A stretch of 11,195 nucleotides of DNA. Origin: Bacteriovoracaceae bacterium. GTDB lineage: Bacteria > Bdellovibrionota > UBA1018. The notes beneath the pieces are model-generated. The model was not told where the DNA came from. It saw only the letters and a list, made by a program, of their open reading frames with translations, and ran no database searches. The stretch's first letter is position 1. Every line of letters begins with the position of its first letter. Below are positions 1-6,858 of the stretch, piece by piece. The position numbers were made by a program, and so were the translations under genes. The DNA lies in NCBI GenBank assembly GCA_947446835.1, contig CANFHS010000062.1, positions 1-11,195 on the forward strand. Direction: 5' to 3'.

Positions 1-855
1 GAGGTCATCCACGAGCTGGGACGCAGCTCGGAAAAGCTCACGGGCGCGGGCACGCAGCTCACGGCTTCGAGCCATCAGCTGGCCCAGGGGGCCACCCAGG
101 CCGCGGGCTCCCTGGAGGAGATCGCCTCCTCGGTGGAGGAGCTGACCAGCATGGTGAAGCTCAATGCCGAGAGCGCCAGCCAGGCGGCGACCCTTTCCGG
201 AGGCAGCAGCAGCGCGGCCCAGAGAGGCGAGGCCGAGATCCGCAGTCTCATCGAATCCATGAAGGGGATTTCCGTCAGCTCGCGCAAGATCGAGGAGATC
301 ATCACGGTCATCGACGACATCGCCTTCCAGACCAATCTTCTGGCCCTGAACGCGGCGGTCGAAGCGGCTCGTGCGGGAGAGCAGGGCAAGGGGTTTGCCG
401 TGGTGGCGGATGCCGTGCGTGAGCTGGCCCAGCGGAGTGCCTCAGCGGCCAAGGACATCGCTCACCTCATCCAGGACAGCGTGGCCCAGGTGGACCGGGG
501 AGTCGATATCGCCGATTCCGGAGGCAAGGTGTTGCAGGAAATCGTGACCTCGATCCGGAAGGTGGCGGAACTGAACGGCAGCATCGCCTCAGCCAGCCGC
601 GAGCAGTCCGAGGGAATCGGCCAGATCAGCCGGACCACGGTCCAGGTGGAGCAGTCCACCCAGAGCAATGCCGCCACCTCCGAAGAAGTGGCCAGCTCCT
701 CCGAGCAGCTTTCCGAACAGGCCGCGCTGCTTCGGCAGCTGGTGTCCAGCCTGGTCGCAGTGGTCGAGGGGCAAGCGGTTTCCCTGCCCGCCCGGGCCAG
801 GGCGCCGCAGGTCCAGGAGGCAGGCCTGCTACTTCCCGAAGTCGAAGTCGCGTAG
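1..855 (+). CDS. Methyl-accepting chemotaxis protein, C-terminal part (5' end outside window)
   Basis: The frame is open from the first base and ends at TAG 853-855, giving 284 residues of a chemoreceptor cytoplasmic domain. The conserved hairpin tip that contacts CheA and CheW is at about residues 99-144 of the fragment; it includes the strings [20 protein letters not shown] and [15 protein letters not shown]. Before and after it run the heptad-rich, Ala/Ser/Glu/Gln-rich helices of the four-helix bundle that carry the methylation sites. The sensor domain, transmembrane segments and HAMP domain would lie upstream of the window. The protein lacks a C-terminal NWETF-type CheR/CheB tether and ends in a short Val/Ala/Pro/Arg-rich tail. 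Its last 27 bases overlap the 3' end of the convergent msrBA gene. The MCP assignment is certain; the ligand cannot be inferred. Confidence 0.97.
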   Translation, partial: EVIHELGRSSEKLTGAGTQLTASSHQLAQGATQAAGSLEEIASSVEELTSMVKLNAESASQAATLSGGSSSAAQRGEAEIRSLIESMKGISVSSRKIEEIITVIDDIAFQTNLLALNAAVEAARAGEQGKGFAVVADAVRELAQRSASAAKDIAHLIQDSVAQVDRGVDIADSGGKVLQEIVTSIRKVAELNGSIASASREQSEGIGQISRTTVQVEQSTQSNAATSEEVASSSEQLSEQAALLRQLVSSLVAVVEGQAVSLPARARAPQVQEAGLLLPEVEVA

Positions 856-1833
856 CCGGTGGCAGCTGTAGCCGTTCGGGTTCTTGACCAGGTACTTCTG
901 GTGGTAGTCCTCGGCGCGGACAAAGTTCTTTTCCGGCTCGATGCGGGTCACGATGGGTTTGCCCCATTTGCCGGAGCGTTCGACCCGCGCCTTGACCTGC
1001 TCGGCCACGCGCTTCTGCCCGGCGTCCCGGTAAAAGATGGCCGAGCGGTACTGGGAGCCCACGTCGTGCTCCTGGCGGTCCAGCGTGGTGGGGTCGTGCA
1101 TCCTGAAGAAGCGCAGCAGGATGGCCTCGTAGGACAGTTTCCTGGGGTCAAAGAGGATCTGCACCACTTCGGCGTGGCCGGTATCACCCCGTGAGACGTC
1201 CTCGTAGTGCACCGAGGAAGTCTTGCCGCCCGCGTAACCGACCTGCGTTTCGACGACTCCGGGCACCTCGCGCAGCAGGTTCTCCATTCCCCAGAAGCAG
1301 CCGCCGGCCAGCGTGGCAATCTGCCAATGCCTTTTCTGCTGGAACAGGAACAGGTAACGGCCCAGCCCCTCGGCGCGGAGCTTGTCCACGGGCACGAAGC
1401 GGAGCGAGGCCGAGTTGATGCAAAAGCGCTTTCCGCCCGCGGCCGCCGGGCCGTCATCGAACACGTGGCCCAGGTGCGATCCGGCCTGGCGCGAGCGCAC
1501 TTCGGTGCGCTCCATTCCGTGCGAGCGGTCGGGCTTCTGCACGACGCCCTGATCCGGGAGCGGGCGGGTGAAGCTCGGCCAGCCCGAGCCGGAGTCGAAC
1601 TTGTCGAGCGAGCTGAACAGGGGCTCGCCGCTCACGACGTCCACGTAGATGCCGTCGTCGTGCAGGTTCCAGTACGCATTGTCGAAAGGCCGCTCGGTTC
1701 CCGACTCCTGGGTGCACTGGTACTGCTGGGGCGTCAGCTGGGCGCGCAGCTGCGCGTCCGTGGGCCTGGGGTAGCTTTCCGTGCCGGCCTGGGCCAGCGG
1801 GGTGATCAGGAGCAACAGGGCGATCCAGTTCAT
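829..1833 (-). CDS. msrBA: Secreted MsrB-MsrA fusion, peptide methionine sulfoxide reductase
   Basis: A 334-residue two-domain enzyme that should reduce both epimers of methionine sulfoxide in proteins: MsrB the R form, MsrA the S form. A short signal peptide (hydrophobic residues 4-14, likely cut after AQA at 14-16) suggests periplasmic action. The MsrB domain spans about 33-150, with [27 protein letters not shown] and [11 protein letters not shown]; catalytic Cys is C138. The zinc-binding CxxC pairs of many MsrBs are absent ([10 protein letters not shown]), as in PilB-type MsrB. The MsrA domain spans about 171-334, with GGCFWG (catalytic C179), GYAGG, HYEDVS and a C-terminal YHQKYL...GYSC segment (C324, probable resolving Cys). 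The usual resolving Cys in the GWPSF motif is Ser83; the only spare cysteine is C40. ATG 1831-1833 lies 18 bp after the deacetylase stop, implying co-transcription. An exported electron donor would be needed; none is visible here. Confidence 0.95.
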   Translation of the reverse strand: MNWIALLLLITPLAQAGTESYPRPTDAQLRAQLTPQQYQCTQESGTERPFDNAYWNLHDDGIYVDVVSGEPLFSSLDKFDSGSGWPSFTRPLPDQGVVQKPDRSHGMERTEVRSRQAGSHLGHVFDDGPAAAGGKRFCINSASLRFVPVDKLRAEGLGRYLFLFQQKRHWQIATLAGGCFWGMENLLREVPGVVETQVGYAGGKTSSVHYEDVSRGDTGHAEVVQILFDPRKLSYEAILLRFFRMHDPTTLDRQEHDVGSQYRSAIFYRDAGQKRVAEQVKARVERSGKWGKPIVTRIEPEKNFVRAEDYHQKYLVKNPNGYSCHRLRDFDFGK

Positions 1834-1851
1834 GGCTCCGGTTTTAGCACC

Positions 1852-3531
1852 TCAGTGCGCGGATTGGGCACCCGACCGGGCGGGCCCTGCCGGCGGGTTG
1901 CCGGGCGGGCGGGCCGGAATCCCCAGGGCATCGCTCATGCCTTCAAATCCCGGGACAAACGAGCAGGAATTGCGAAGCATTTCGGCCATGGCCGGAAATG
2001 CGGGGGCCTTCTTGAGCTTCTGGACCGAGGTCCGCTGCAGCGCCTGGATTTCGGTGCGGATGCGCCGGCTCAGCGCCAAGTTGCAACGCGGCAGCGATTT
2101 CGGGCTCAGGTCTGGGTAGGTTTCCGGGACCTCTCCGTGCGAACCGGCGTGCTCGATGGCCTGGCCCTTCCAGCCCAGATGGAGGTTGAGTGGATTCGGG
2201 ATCTGGCAAGGCCTTCCTGCTCCGGACCTGCCACCCAGCCCCCAAAGTCCAATGGACGAAGCCTGCGGATTCTGGCCGCGTGGGGTCACGAAGGCGGCCT
2301 GCGTTCCACCCACGAAGAAGCAAAGGAGCCGCTCCTTGGGCTCGGAAAAGACGTAGAATTTTTCGAGCGGCTGGAGCTTCGACCCTTGGCATTCCAGGGC
2401 CCCGGTAGCCAGGGGCATGCGGTCCGAGCCGACCAGTTTGGCCAGGATGTCCAGGCAGGGCCAGGCCGCCTCGGGCGAGTTCAGCACGTCCCAGGGGCCA
2501 TCCGCCTGCGCCCGCAGGATCACGCCGGCCTGGCGCCGCAGCTGGGCCAGGAACCCCGAGGGACGCGTGGTGTCCTCGCTGGGCAAGCCGTTTTCCGGGT
2601 CCGTGATGGACAAGCGCGGAATCTGGAACTGGGCAGGTGCTCCGGACAAGGACTTGCCCGCGCCCACCACAAAGGCGGCGCGGAAGCCGGTCTTTTGCGC
2701 GGTCTTGGCGGCTTCCACCGTGTAGGACCCATAGGGGTACGCCAGGGTGCGGATGGGCTCGGAGCCCGCGCGGGGAAGGTTGGTCTTGAGGTCTTCGAAC
2801 GATCCGCGGATCTCGAAGTCCAGGATGCGCTGGAAGGCCTCGGCGGGCTTTTCGATCTTGCGGCCGGACTCCAGGCGGCTCTTGATGGCCACGTAGAATG
2901 GATCTTTCGGGCTCAAGCCCTTCTGCAGCATGTCCTGAAGCACTGCCGAAAGGCGTCCGTCCGAGGGGGACCCCTTCGGATTCATGGGCACCGGGGTCGT
3001 GCTTTGCAGGATCTGCTGGATGGTCTCGAGGTCGGGGTGGTTGCGGGTGTGCGCGCCGATCTCCATGCCGTCGCTTTCCAGCTCGCTCAGCTGGCCCCAG
3101 GTCATCTTCTTCTTGCGTGAGCCGTGGCCGTGCTCGGAGCCGCCCTTGCCGACGTACGAGGTGTGCACGTAGATGCTGGCATTGAAGCCGTATTTGCGGA
3201 GCAGGGGCCGCGCCTGGTTGAAGACCCCCAGGTATCCGTCGTCAAAGGTCAGGACCACGGTCTTTTCGGGAAGCTTGCAGCCGGGGCGTGCCTTGCATTC
3301 CACCACCTGCGCGGCCGTCCGTGACTCATAGCCATTGATCTTGAGGATGCGAAGCTGCGCTTCCAGGTCGGCTGCGCGAATGTCGCTGGTGTCCTGGTGC
3401 TGCTTGCTGGTGATCACGTCGTGATACATCAGCACCAGTGGGTTGGAGGGGATGTCGCCCTGATCCGCGCCCCAGGCAGCGGCTGCGGTCAAGAGCATGA
3501 CGGTTCCAGGATGAAGGGGCTTCAGTGCCAT
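1852..3531 (-). CDS. Secreted NodB-family polysaccharide deacetylase with unassigned C-terminal region
   Basis: A 559-residue carbohydrate esterase family 4 protein, expected to remove N- or O-acetyl groups from a cell-wall or exopolysaccharide sugar using a divalent metal. I chose ATG 3529-3531 because it gives a compact signal peptide (MALKPLHPGTVMLLTAAAAWG); a TTG at 3559-3561 would add ten residues and overlap the hdeD-like stop as TTGA. Catalytic motifs look intact: LTFDDGY (D97, D98), metal-binding HTRNH (H161, H165), RTLAYPYG (R261) and IPRLSI (R306). About 60 extra residues lie between the second and third motifs. After about residue 330 the remaining roughly 230 residues match no domain I recognise. 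They hold six cysteines, end in a Pro/Gly/Ala-rich tail, and may bind substrate. The gene sits between an HdeD-like membrane gene and msrBA in one direction. Substrate is unknown. Confidence 0.9.
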   Translation of the reverse strand: MALKPLHPGTVMLLTAAAAWGADQGDIPSNPLVLMYHDVITSKQHQDTSDIRAADLEAQLRILKINGYESRTAAQVVECKARPGCKLPEKTVVLTFDDGYLGVFNQARPLLRKYGFNASIYVHTSYVGKGGSEHGHGSRKKKMTWGQLSELESDGMEIGAHTRNHPDLETIQQILQSTTPVPMNPKGSPSDGRLSAVLQDMLQKGLSPKDPFYVAIKSRLESGRKIEKPAEAFQRILDFEIRGSFEDLKTNLPRAGSEPIRTLAYPYGSYTVEAAKTAQKTGFRAAFVVGAGKSLSGAPAQFQIPRLSITDPENGLPSEDTTRPSGFLAQLRRQAGVILRAQADGPWDVLNSPEAAWPCLDILAKLVGSDRMPLATGALECQGSKLQPLEKFYVFSEPKERLLCFFVGGTQAAFVTPRGQNPQASSIGLWGLGGRSGAGRPCQIPNPLNLHLGWKGQAIEHAGSHGEVPETYPDLSPKSLPRCNLALSRRIRTEIQALQRTSVQKLKKAPAFPAMAEMLRNSCSFVPGFEGMSDALGIPARPPGNPPAGPARSGAQSAH

Positions 3532-3557
3532 GCTTCCAGGGTAGCATGGCCGGGAAT

Positions 3558-4148
3558 TCAAGCCACTCGTCGCAGATCAGGAGGCGGCGTGGTGCTCTGC
3601 TGGAGCAGGTGGCGCGCCTTGCGGAGCGTGAGCGAGAATCCGATGAGGCTCGATCCGTGGACCGCGAAGTCGAGGCCCAGCAGGAAGCCCGGCACCCAAA
3701 GTGCGGAGACCGGGAACGTCGCGATCATGTAGATGCCCAGGCACAGCGACGCCACGGCGCTGGCCATGGCCCAACCCCAGCCCTGCTCGGGGCGCATTCC
3801 CAGGGCGATCACGCCCTTGGCTGCCGCGCTGACCAGGAAGTAGAACGTCATGGCGATGGCGACGCCCAGCATGCCGCCGGCCGGATACCGCAGCATCAGG
3901 ATGCCGGCAACGAGCGCGGCAATGCCATGAAACGCGCGCCATCCATTGCCGGATTCACCCCGCAGCCGGAAAGCCTGGATCAGGGCAATGGCGCCGCCGA
4001 CGGTGAAGAACACTCCCAGCGCGAATGCCAGGCTCAGCGTCGAAGCCACGGGCCACAGGAAAGCTGCCAGCCCAGCCAGGCAAAATGCGATTCCGGCGGC
4101 CAGGAACCAACCCCAGTTTCGTCCCATCTGAATCGACGAGGTTTTCAT
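3558..4148 (-). CDS. HdeD/DUF308-family six-helix membrane protein
   Basis: A 196-residue integral inner-membrane protein made of about six hydrophobic helices with short loops (approximately 12-31, 36-59, 70-88, 92-115, 123-143 and 147-172). Length, helix pairing and Gly/Ala-rich helix packing fit the HdeD (DUF308) family. E. coli HdeD belongs to the acid-resistance island and its biochemical role is poorly defined. Loops after helices two and four carry Arg/Gly/Glu, and the C-terminus is basic and Pro-rich (residues 176-196). ATG 4146-4148 has only a weak purine-rich upstream stretch. This is the first gene of the leftward cluster; its TGA lies about 26 bp before the deacetylase ATG, so the two are probably co-transcribed. 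Family call is good; a specific role is not inferable. Confidence 0.85.
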   Translation of the reverse strand: MKTSSIQMGRNWGWFLAAGIAFCLAGLAAFLWPVASTLSLAFALGVFFTVGGAIALIQAFRLRGESGNGWRAFHGIAALVAGILMLRYPAGGMLGVAIAMTFYFLVSAAAKGVIALGMRPEQGWGWAMASAVASLCLGIYMIATFPVSALWVPGFLLGLDFAVHGSSLIGFSLTLRKARHLLQQSTTPPPDLRRVA

Positions 4149-4220
4149 GCGGATCTTCGGTGCAATCGGTGGGCCTTGGCACCTTCATGGCTAAAAACTC
4201 CTTCCCAAACCGGAGGCTTC

Positions 4221-4255
4221 CACGGAAAATCATGTTTTCACGGAGGAAAATCATG
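4221..4255 (+). repeat. Imperfect tandem duplication of a start region
   Basis: Two near-identical copies of a CACGGA-AAAATCATG module lie head to tail (4221-4234 and 4239-4255). The second has an extra three bases that complete a GGAGG ribosome-binding core. Each copy ends in ATG, at 4232 and 4253, and both ATGs are in the same frame. The pattern looks like a small slippage duplication of a ribosome-binding site plus start codon. Confidence 0.6.
4242..4246 (+). promoter_or_regulatory. Strong Shine-Dalgarno site deciding the 4253 start
   Basis: GGAGG lies 6 nt before ATG 4253. The in-frame ATG at 4232 lacks a comparable site and would put an Arg-rich segment ahead of the signal peptide, so 4253 is preferred. 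No clear -35/-10 pair stands out in the 104-bp divergent gap 4149-4252. Confidence 0.85.
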
Positions 4256-4753
4256 AAAAAGTATGGATGGATCGCTTTGGTTCTGATGGGTGTCGGACTG
4301 TCTTCGAGCGCCCATGCGCTTCCCATGGCGGGAATCAGCCTGATCGGAGGGGTGAACTCGAACCTGGGACATTACACGACCAGCAACACGCCCGGCTTGA
4401 CCAGCCGGCTGAGCTACACCGGCGGCCTGGGCACCCAGTTCGGTCCCTTCGAGGTCCAGGCGCTTTACAACAACCTGTCCTCGGGCAACAACGCCGGCTC
4501 GAGCAACTGGCTCCAGATTCCCGTTCTCCTCACTTCGGGCCTGGGCGGCGCCAAGGTGGGTCTGGGTGGCTTCTTCGAGACCGGCGTGAGCGGCACCTCC
4601 GGCACCAACTACGGCCTCAGCGGTGGCGTGAAGGTCGGAATTCCCGCTTCGCGATTCTCGCTCCAGGGCCTGGTCAACTTCGGCCTCAAGGACATGGGCA
4701 GCAGCTTCAAGCAGACTTCGGCCCTGCTCTTGCTCGGCATCCACGTTCTCTGA
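4253..4753 (+). CDS. Small outer-membrane beta-barrel protein (hypothetical)
   Basis: A 166-residue exported protein. Residues 1-22 are a classical signal peptide: Lys2-Lys3, a hydrophobic core, and an AHA site at 20-22. The mature 144 residues alternate polar and hydrophobic positions, with many Gly, Ser, Asn and Thr and short turns (for example YTGGLGTQFGPFEVQALY and GAKVGLGGFFETGVSG). That is what an eight-stranded beta-barrel looks like. There are no cysteines and no lipobox. The last strand ends in Leu rather than the common terminal Phe, which weakens but does not exclude barrel assembly. No enzymatic or binding motif is visible. It is divergent from the hdeD-like operon and is followed after 13 bp by a strong hairpin, so it may be its own transcription unit. 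Export is well supported; barrel topology is likely; function unknown. Confidence 0.82.
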   Translation: MKKYGWIALVLMGVGLSSSAHALPMAGISLIGGVNSNLGHYTTSNTPGLTSRLSYTGGLGTQFGPFEVQALYNNLSSGNNAGSSNWLQIPVLLTSGLGGAKVGLGGFFETGVSGTSGTNYGLSGGVKVGIPASRFSLQGLVNFGLKDMGSSFKQTSALLLLGIHVL

Positions 4754-4766
4754 TCCGTTCCCCCGG

Positions 4767-4805
4767 TTCCCGCCATCCGCTCCCGTTCGGCGCGGATGGC
4801 GGGAA
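4767..4805 (+). other. Perfect 14-bp RNA hairpin after the beta-barrel gene
   Basis: Bases 4767-4780 are perfectly complementary to 4792-4805, with an 11-nt loop. The hairpin begins 13 nt after the upstream stop codon. No T-run follows on either strand, so it is not a textbook intrinsic terminator. It could stabilise the 3' end of the upstream mRNA, pause polymerase, or shape translation of the next gene, whose most upstream in-frame ATG (4796) lies inside the right arm. Confidence 0.7.
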
Positions 4806-4834
4806 GTTCCGCGACTGTGATAAGTCCGTGTGCC

Positions 4835-5986
4835 ATGCCTGACAGCAGCAAGTCCCCCCGTTTTGGGCGCGCGGGAATCCTCGCATTCTGGCTCCTCAGT
4901 TCCGCCCTGATGGTTTCCATCCTGGTCAACACGGCGAAAAACGGAGCCGACTTCCATGTGTATTGGAAGGCGGCGCGGGCGGTTCTTGAAGGCGGCACGG
5001 CCTACTCCGTCGAACGCGACGGCATCATGACCTTCAAATACCCGCCGTGGGTATTGCCCTTCTTTCTCCCTTTGGGGTTCCTGTCATTCGGCGCTGCCAA
5101 GGTCCTGTGGGGAGTGCTGGAAAGCCTCTCCTTGCTGACGATCATCCTGTGGTGCCGGCGTCGCGGGTCCGGACATGCGGCCATCCTCGGCACGCTGCTC
5201 CTGTTTTTGCCCATCCTGAATACCCATGCCTTTGACGGCCAGATTTCGCTCTTGCTCACGGCCATCTGCCTGCTGGGGTGGCAAACCTTTTCCGAAGGGG
5301 ATCGTTCCCCTCGGTCCTACCTGCTGACCTACGCGTTGAGCGTCAAGCTGTTCACCCTTTTTCCGGTCCTGGGAATGCGTTTCAAGAAGGACGACCTTGG
5401 GCGCATCCTGCTCCTGCTATCGGGTTGCGGAGCCCTGGTCGGGGTGGCCATGGCGCTGGACGCTTCGAAGACGGAAATCTTCAGGGAGTGGTTGCGCGCG
5501 GCGGGGCCGGGAACCGATGCATCGGGACAGCTCCTCATTTCGCCCGCAGGAATGCAGGCGCAGGGCTGGGTCTCGGCAGTGTTCAGGCTCACCGGATGGC
5601 CGGCGGATCGCGGGGCCCTGGTTTACCCGCTGGTTCTCGGTATCGCGTGCGTTGCTGCGGTCCTGTGGCGCAAGACGGCTTCGAGGCTCCCGCCTGCCCA
5701 GGCCTGGGCGGGTTGGCTGGGTCTGGCGGCGACCTTGCAGCCGCTGGCGGGCTTCCACACCTTTGTCCTGTCCCTGCCGTTGGCGGTTCTGGCGTTCGCC
5801 CGCCCTGCCCAAGGCCCGATCCAAGGGTGGAGGCAAGTCCTGCCGTTCGTTGGCCTGATCGCGCTGACGGTGATCACCGAAAAAATCGGGCACGTGGGCT
5901 GGATGCTCCAGGTGGTTTCGATCAAATCGTTTGGAGTGCTGCTTCTGCTGATCAGTGTGGGCATGGACCCGCGGGGCGGCCAATAA
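4835..5986 (+). CDS. GT87/DUF2029-family polytopic glycosyltransferase
   Basis: About 383 residues of a multi-helix membrane protein. It resembles GT87 (DUF2029), the family of polyprenyl-phosphate-mannose-dependent mannosyltransferases such as mycobacterial PimE. Near the N-terminus a hydrophobic helix is followed by an extracytoplasmic segment with the family signature: ADFHVYW (acidic residue D39, candidate catalytic Asp), an Ala/Gly-rich stretch ending in AYSVE, then FKYPP at 68-72. About ten hydrophobic helices follow to the C-terminus. The start is uncertain. ATG 4835 is chosen because ATG 4796 lies within a strong hairpin and adds a 13-residue non-hydrophobic extension; GTG 4817 is also possible, and none has a good ribosome-binding site. 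The stop, TAA 5984-5986, merges with the following terminator. Sugar and acceptor are unknown. Family call is fairly firm; sugar-lipid or glycan assembly is inference. Confidence 0.82.
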   Translation: MPDSSKSPRFGRAGILAFWLLSSALMVSILVNTAKNGADFHVYWKAARAVLEGGTAYSVERDGIMTFKYPPWVLPFFLPLGFLSFGAAKVLWGVLESLSLLTIILWCRRRGSGHAAILGTLLLFLPILNTHAFDGQISLLLTAICLLGWQTFSEGDRSPRSYLLTYALSVKLFTLFPVLGMRFKKDDLGRILLLLSGCGALVGVAMALDASKTEIFREWLRAAGPGTDASGQLLISPAGMQAQGWVSAVFRLTGWPADRGALVYPLVLGIACVAAVLWRKTASRLPPAQAWAGWLGLAATLQPLAGFHTFVLSLPLAVLAFARPAQGPIQGWRQVLPFVGLIALTVITEKIGHVGWMLQVVSIKSFGVLLLLISVGMDPRGGQ

Positions 5987-6023
5987 AAAAACCCGCCTGG
6001 CTTTCGCCGAGACGGGCTTTTTT
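5985..6023. terminator. Bidirectional Rho-independent terminator
   Basis: An A-run (5985-5991), a GC stem (CCCG...CGGG with an inner GGC/GCC pair around a short TTTC loop) and a T-run (6018-6023) form a terminator that works on either strand. It separates the + strand glycosyltransferase from the - strand tRNA-His and would stop both transcripts. It begins within the glycosyltransferase stop codon. Confidence 0.9.
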
Positions 6024-6029
6024 CAAAAA

Positions 6030-6107
<78 letters not shown>

Positions 6108-6132
6108 ACGCAACCTTTGAGTTCGGCCACCG

Positions 6133-6161
6133 GGTTTACGCGCATGGGGCATGGCTGTCAA
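6133..6161 (-). promoter_or_regulatory. Likely sigma-70 promoter of tRNA-His
   Basis: On the - strand a perfect -35 box TTGACA (6156-6161) is followed by a 17-bp spacer and a weak -10 TAAACC (6133-6138). Transcription would start near 6126, about 19 nt before the mature tRNA. The box and spacing are good; the -10 matches consensus at only three of six bases. Confidence 0.5.
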
Positions 6162-6209
6162 CGGGAAGCTTCTTGACTTGGCCGCTTAAGTCGCGGAACT
6201 TGAAGGCCT

Positions 6210-6806
6210 ATGAAGCGTTTTGGCCTGATTTTCATGCTCTTGGGCGGGGTGGGTCTGGGTTCGCTGAATGCTTTCGCGGAGGTGGCCAGCACCCCCCATT
6301 TCGTGGCCCCAGGCGAGATCGCCCTGGGCTTCGAGCCCGAGCTGACCCTGACCAACGGTGCCGGCCTGGGCTTCAACGCCCGCTACACCCAAGGCCTGAC
6401 GGACCTGAACAATATGACCCTCATCGTGGGCACGGGGAGCGGACCCCGCCGGTTCCGGATCGGCGGCAACGTCAGCTTCGACTTCTTCCCCGATACCGCC
6501 GGCCAGCCTGGCCTGGGCGTGGCCTTCCAAGGCATCTACTGGCGCCTCAAGGACTCGGGCCGCCTGGATGTTGCGGCCATGCCCTACATCCACAAGACGA
6601 TCGACACGCCCGGCGGCCAGATCGAACCCTACTTTTCCTTCCCGTTTGGCCTGGGCTTCGGCAACGGAAGCTACCAGCCTGTCTCAAGCGTGGTGCTGGG
6701 TTCCATGTTCAAGGCCACCAGCCAGCTGCGTTACCTGGTGGAGCTCGGAATCAACGTGAATCATTCGGAAAGCTACGTTTCGGGGGGCATCGTTTATTAC
6801 CCTTGA
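6210..6806 (+). CDS. Small outer-membrane beta-barrel protein (hypothetical)
   Basis: A 198-residue exported protein with a signal peptide at 1-23 (Lys2-Arg3, a hydrophobic core, AFA at 21-23). The mature 175 residues consist of alternating-pattern strands rich in Gly, Phe and Tyr, such as GEIALGFEPELTLT, LGVAFQGIYWRL, YFSFPFGLGFG and VSGGIVYYP. This suits a barrel of eight or more strands, and the last strand ends near aromatic residues. There are no cysteines. Its leader closely resembles that of the other small barrel gene at 4253 (Met-Lys-basic-aromatic-Gly, then GVGL), although the mature parts do not look alike. ATG 6210 has AAGG only 3 nt upstream, a poor but usable site. The intergenic stretch 6108-6209 holds the tRNA promoter on the other strand and no convincing + strand promoter. 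Function unknown; the open frame of the CDF gene overlaps its 3' end, suggesting co-transcription. Confidence 0.8.
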   Translation: MKRFGLIFMLLGGVGLGSLNAFAEVASTPHFVAPGEIALGFEPELTLTNGAGLGFNARYTQGLTDLNNMTLIVGTGSGPRRFRIGGNVSFDFFPDTAGQPGLGVAFQGIYWRLKDSGRLDVAAMPYIHKTIDTPGGQIEPYFSFPFGLGFGNGSYQPVSSVVLGSMFKATSQLRYLVELGINVNHSESYVSGGIVYYP

Positions 6807-6858
6807 ACACCGGCAGTCGATCCGCGGAGGGGCTGCCCGACTCGCGCTTGCGGCGGCA

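Noticed and set aside
1207..3120. A 637-codon open frame on the + strand, antisense to msrBA and the deacetylase
   Set aside because: It lies opposite two genes with clear family motifs, has an Arg/Gly/Ala-rich product without any recognisable motif, and arises from GC-rich codon bias.
3955..4191. A good Shine-Dalgarno site (AAGGAG, 9-nt spacing) with ATG 4189-4191 on the - strand, opening a 78-residue frame
   Set aside because: The frame overlaps the hdeD-like gene out of phase, and its Arg/Pro/Gly-rich translation has no recognisable feature; probably chance.
4767..4805. The 14-bp hairpin as an intrinsic terminator
   Set aside because: No T-run follows the stem on either strand, so it is listed only as a hairpin.
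6173..6201. TTGACT on the + strand as a -35 box for the second barrel gene
   Set aside because: No acceptable -10 at normal spacing, and transcription would start almost on the ATG at 6210.
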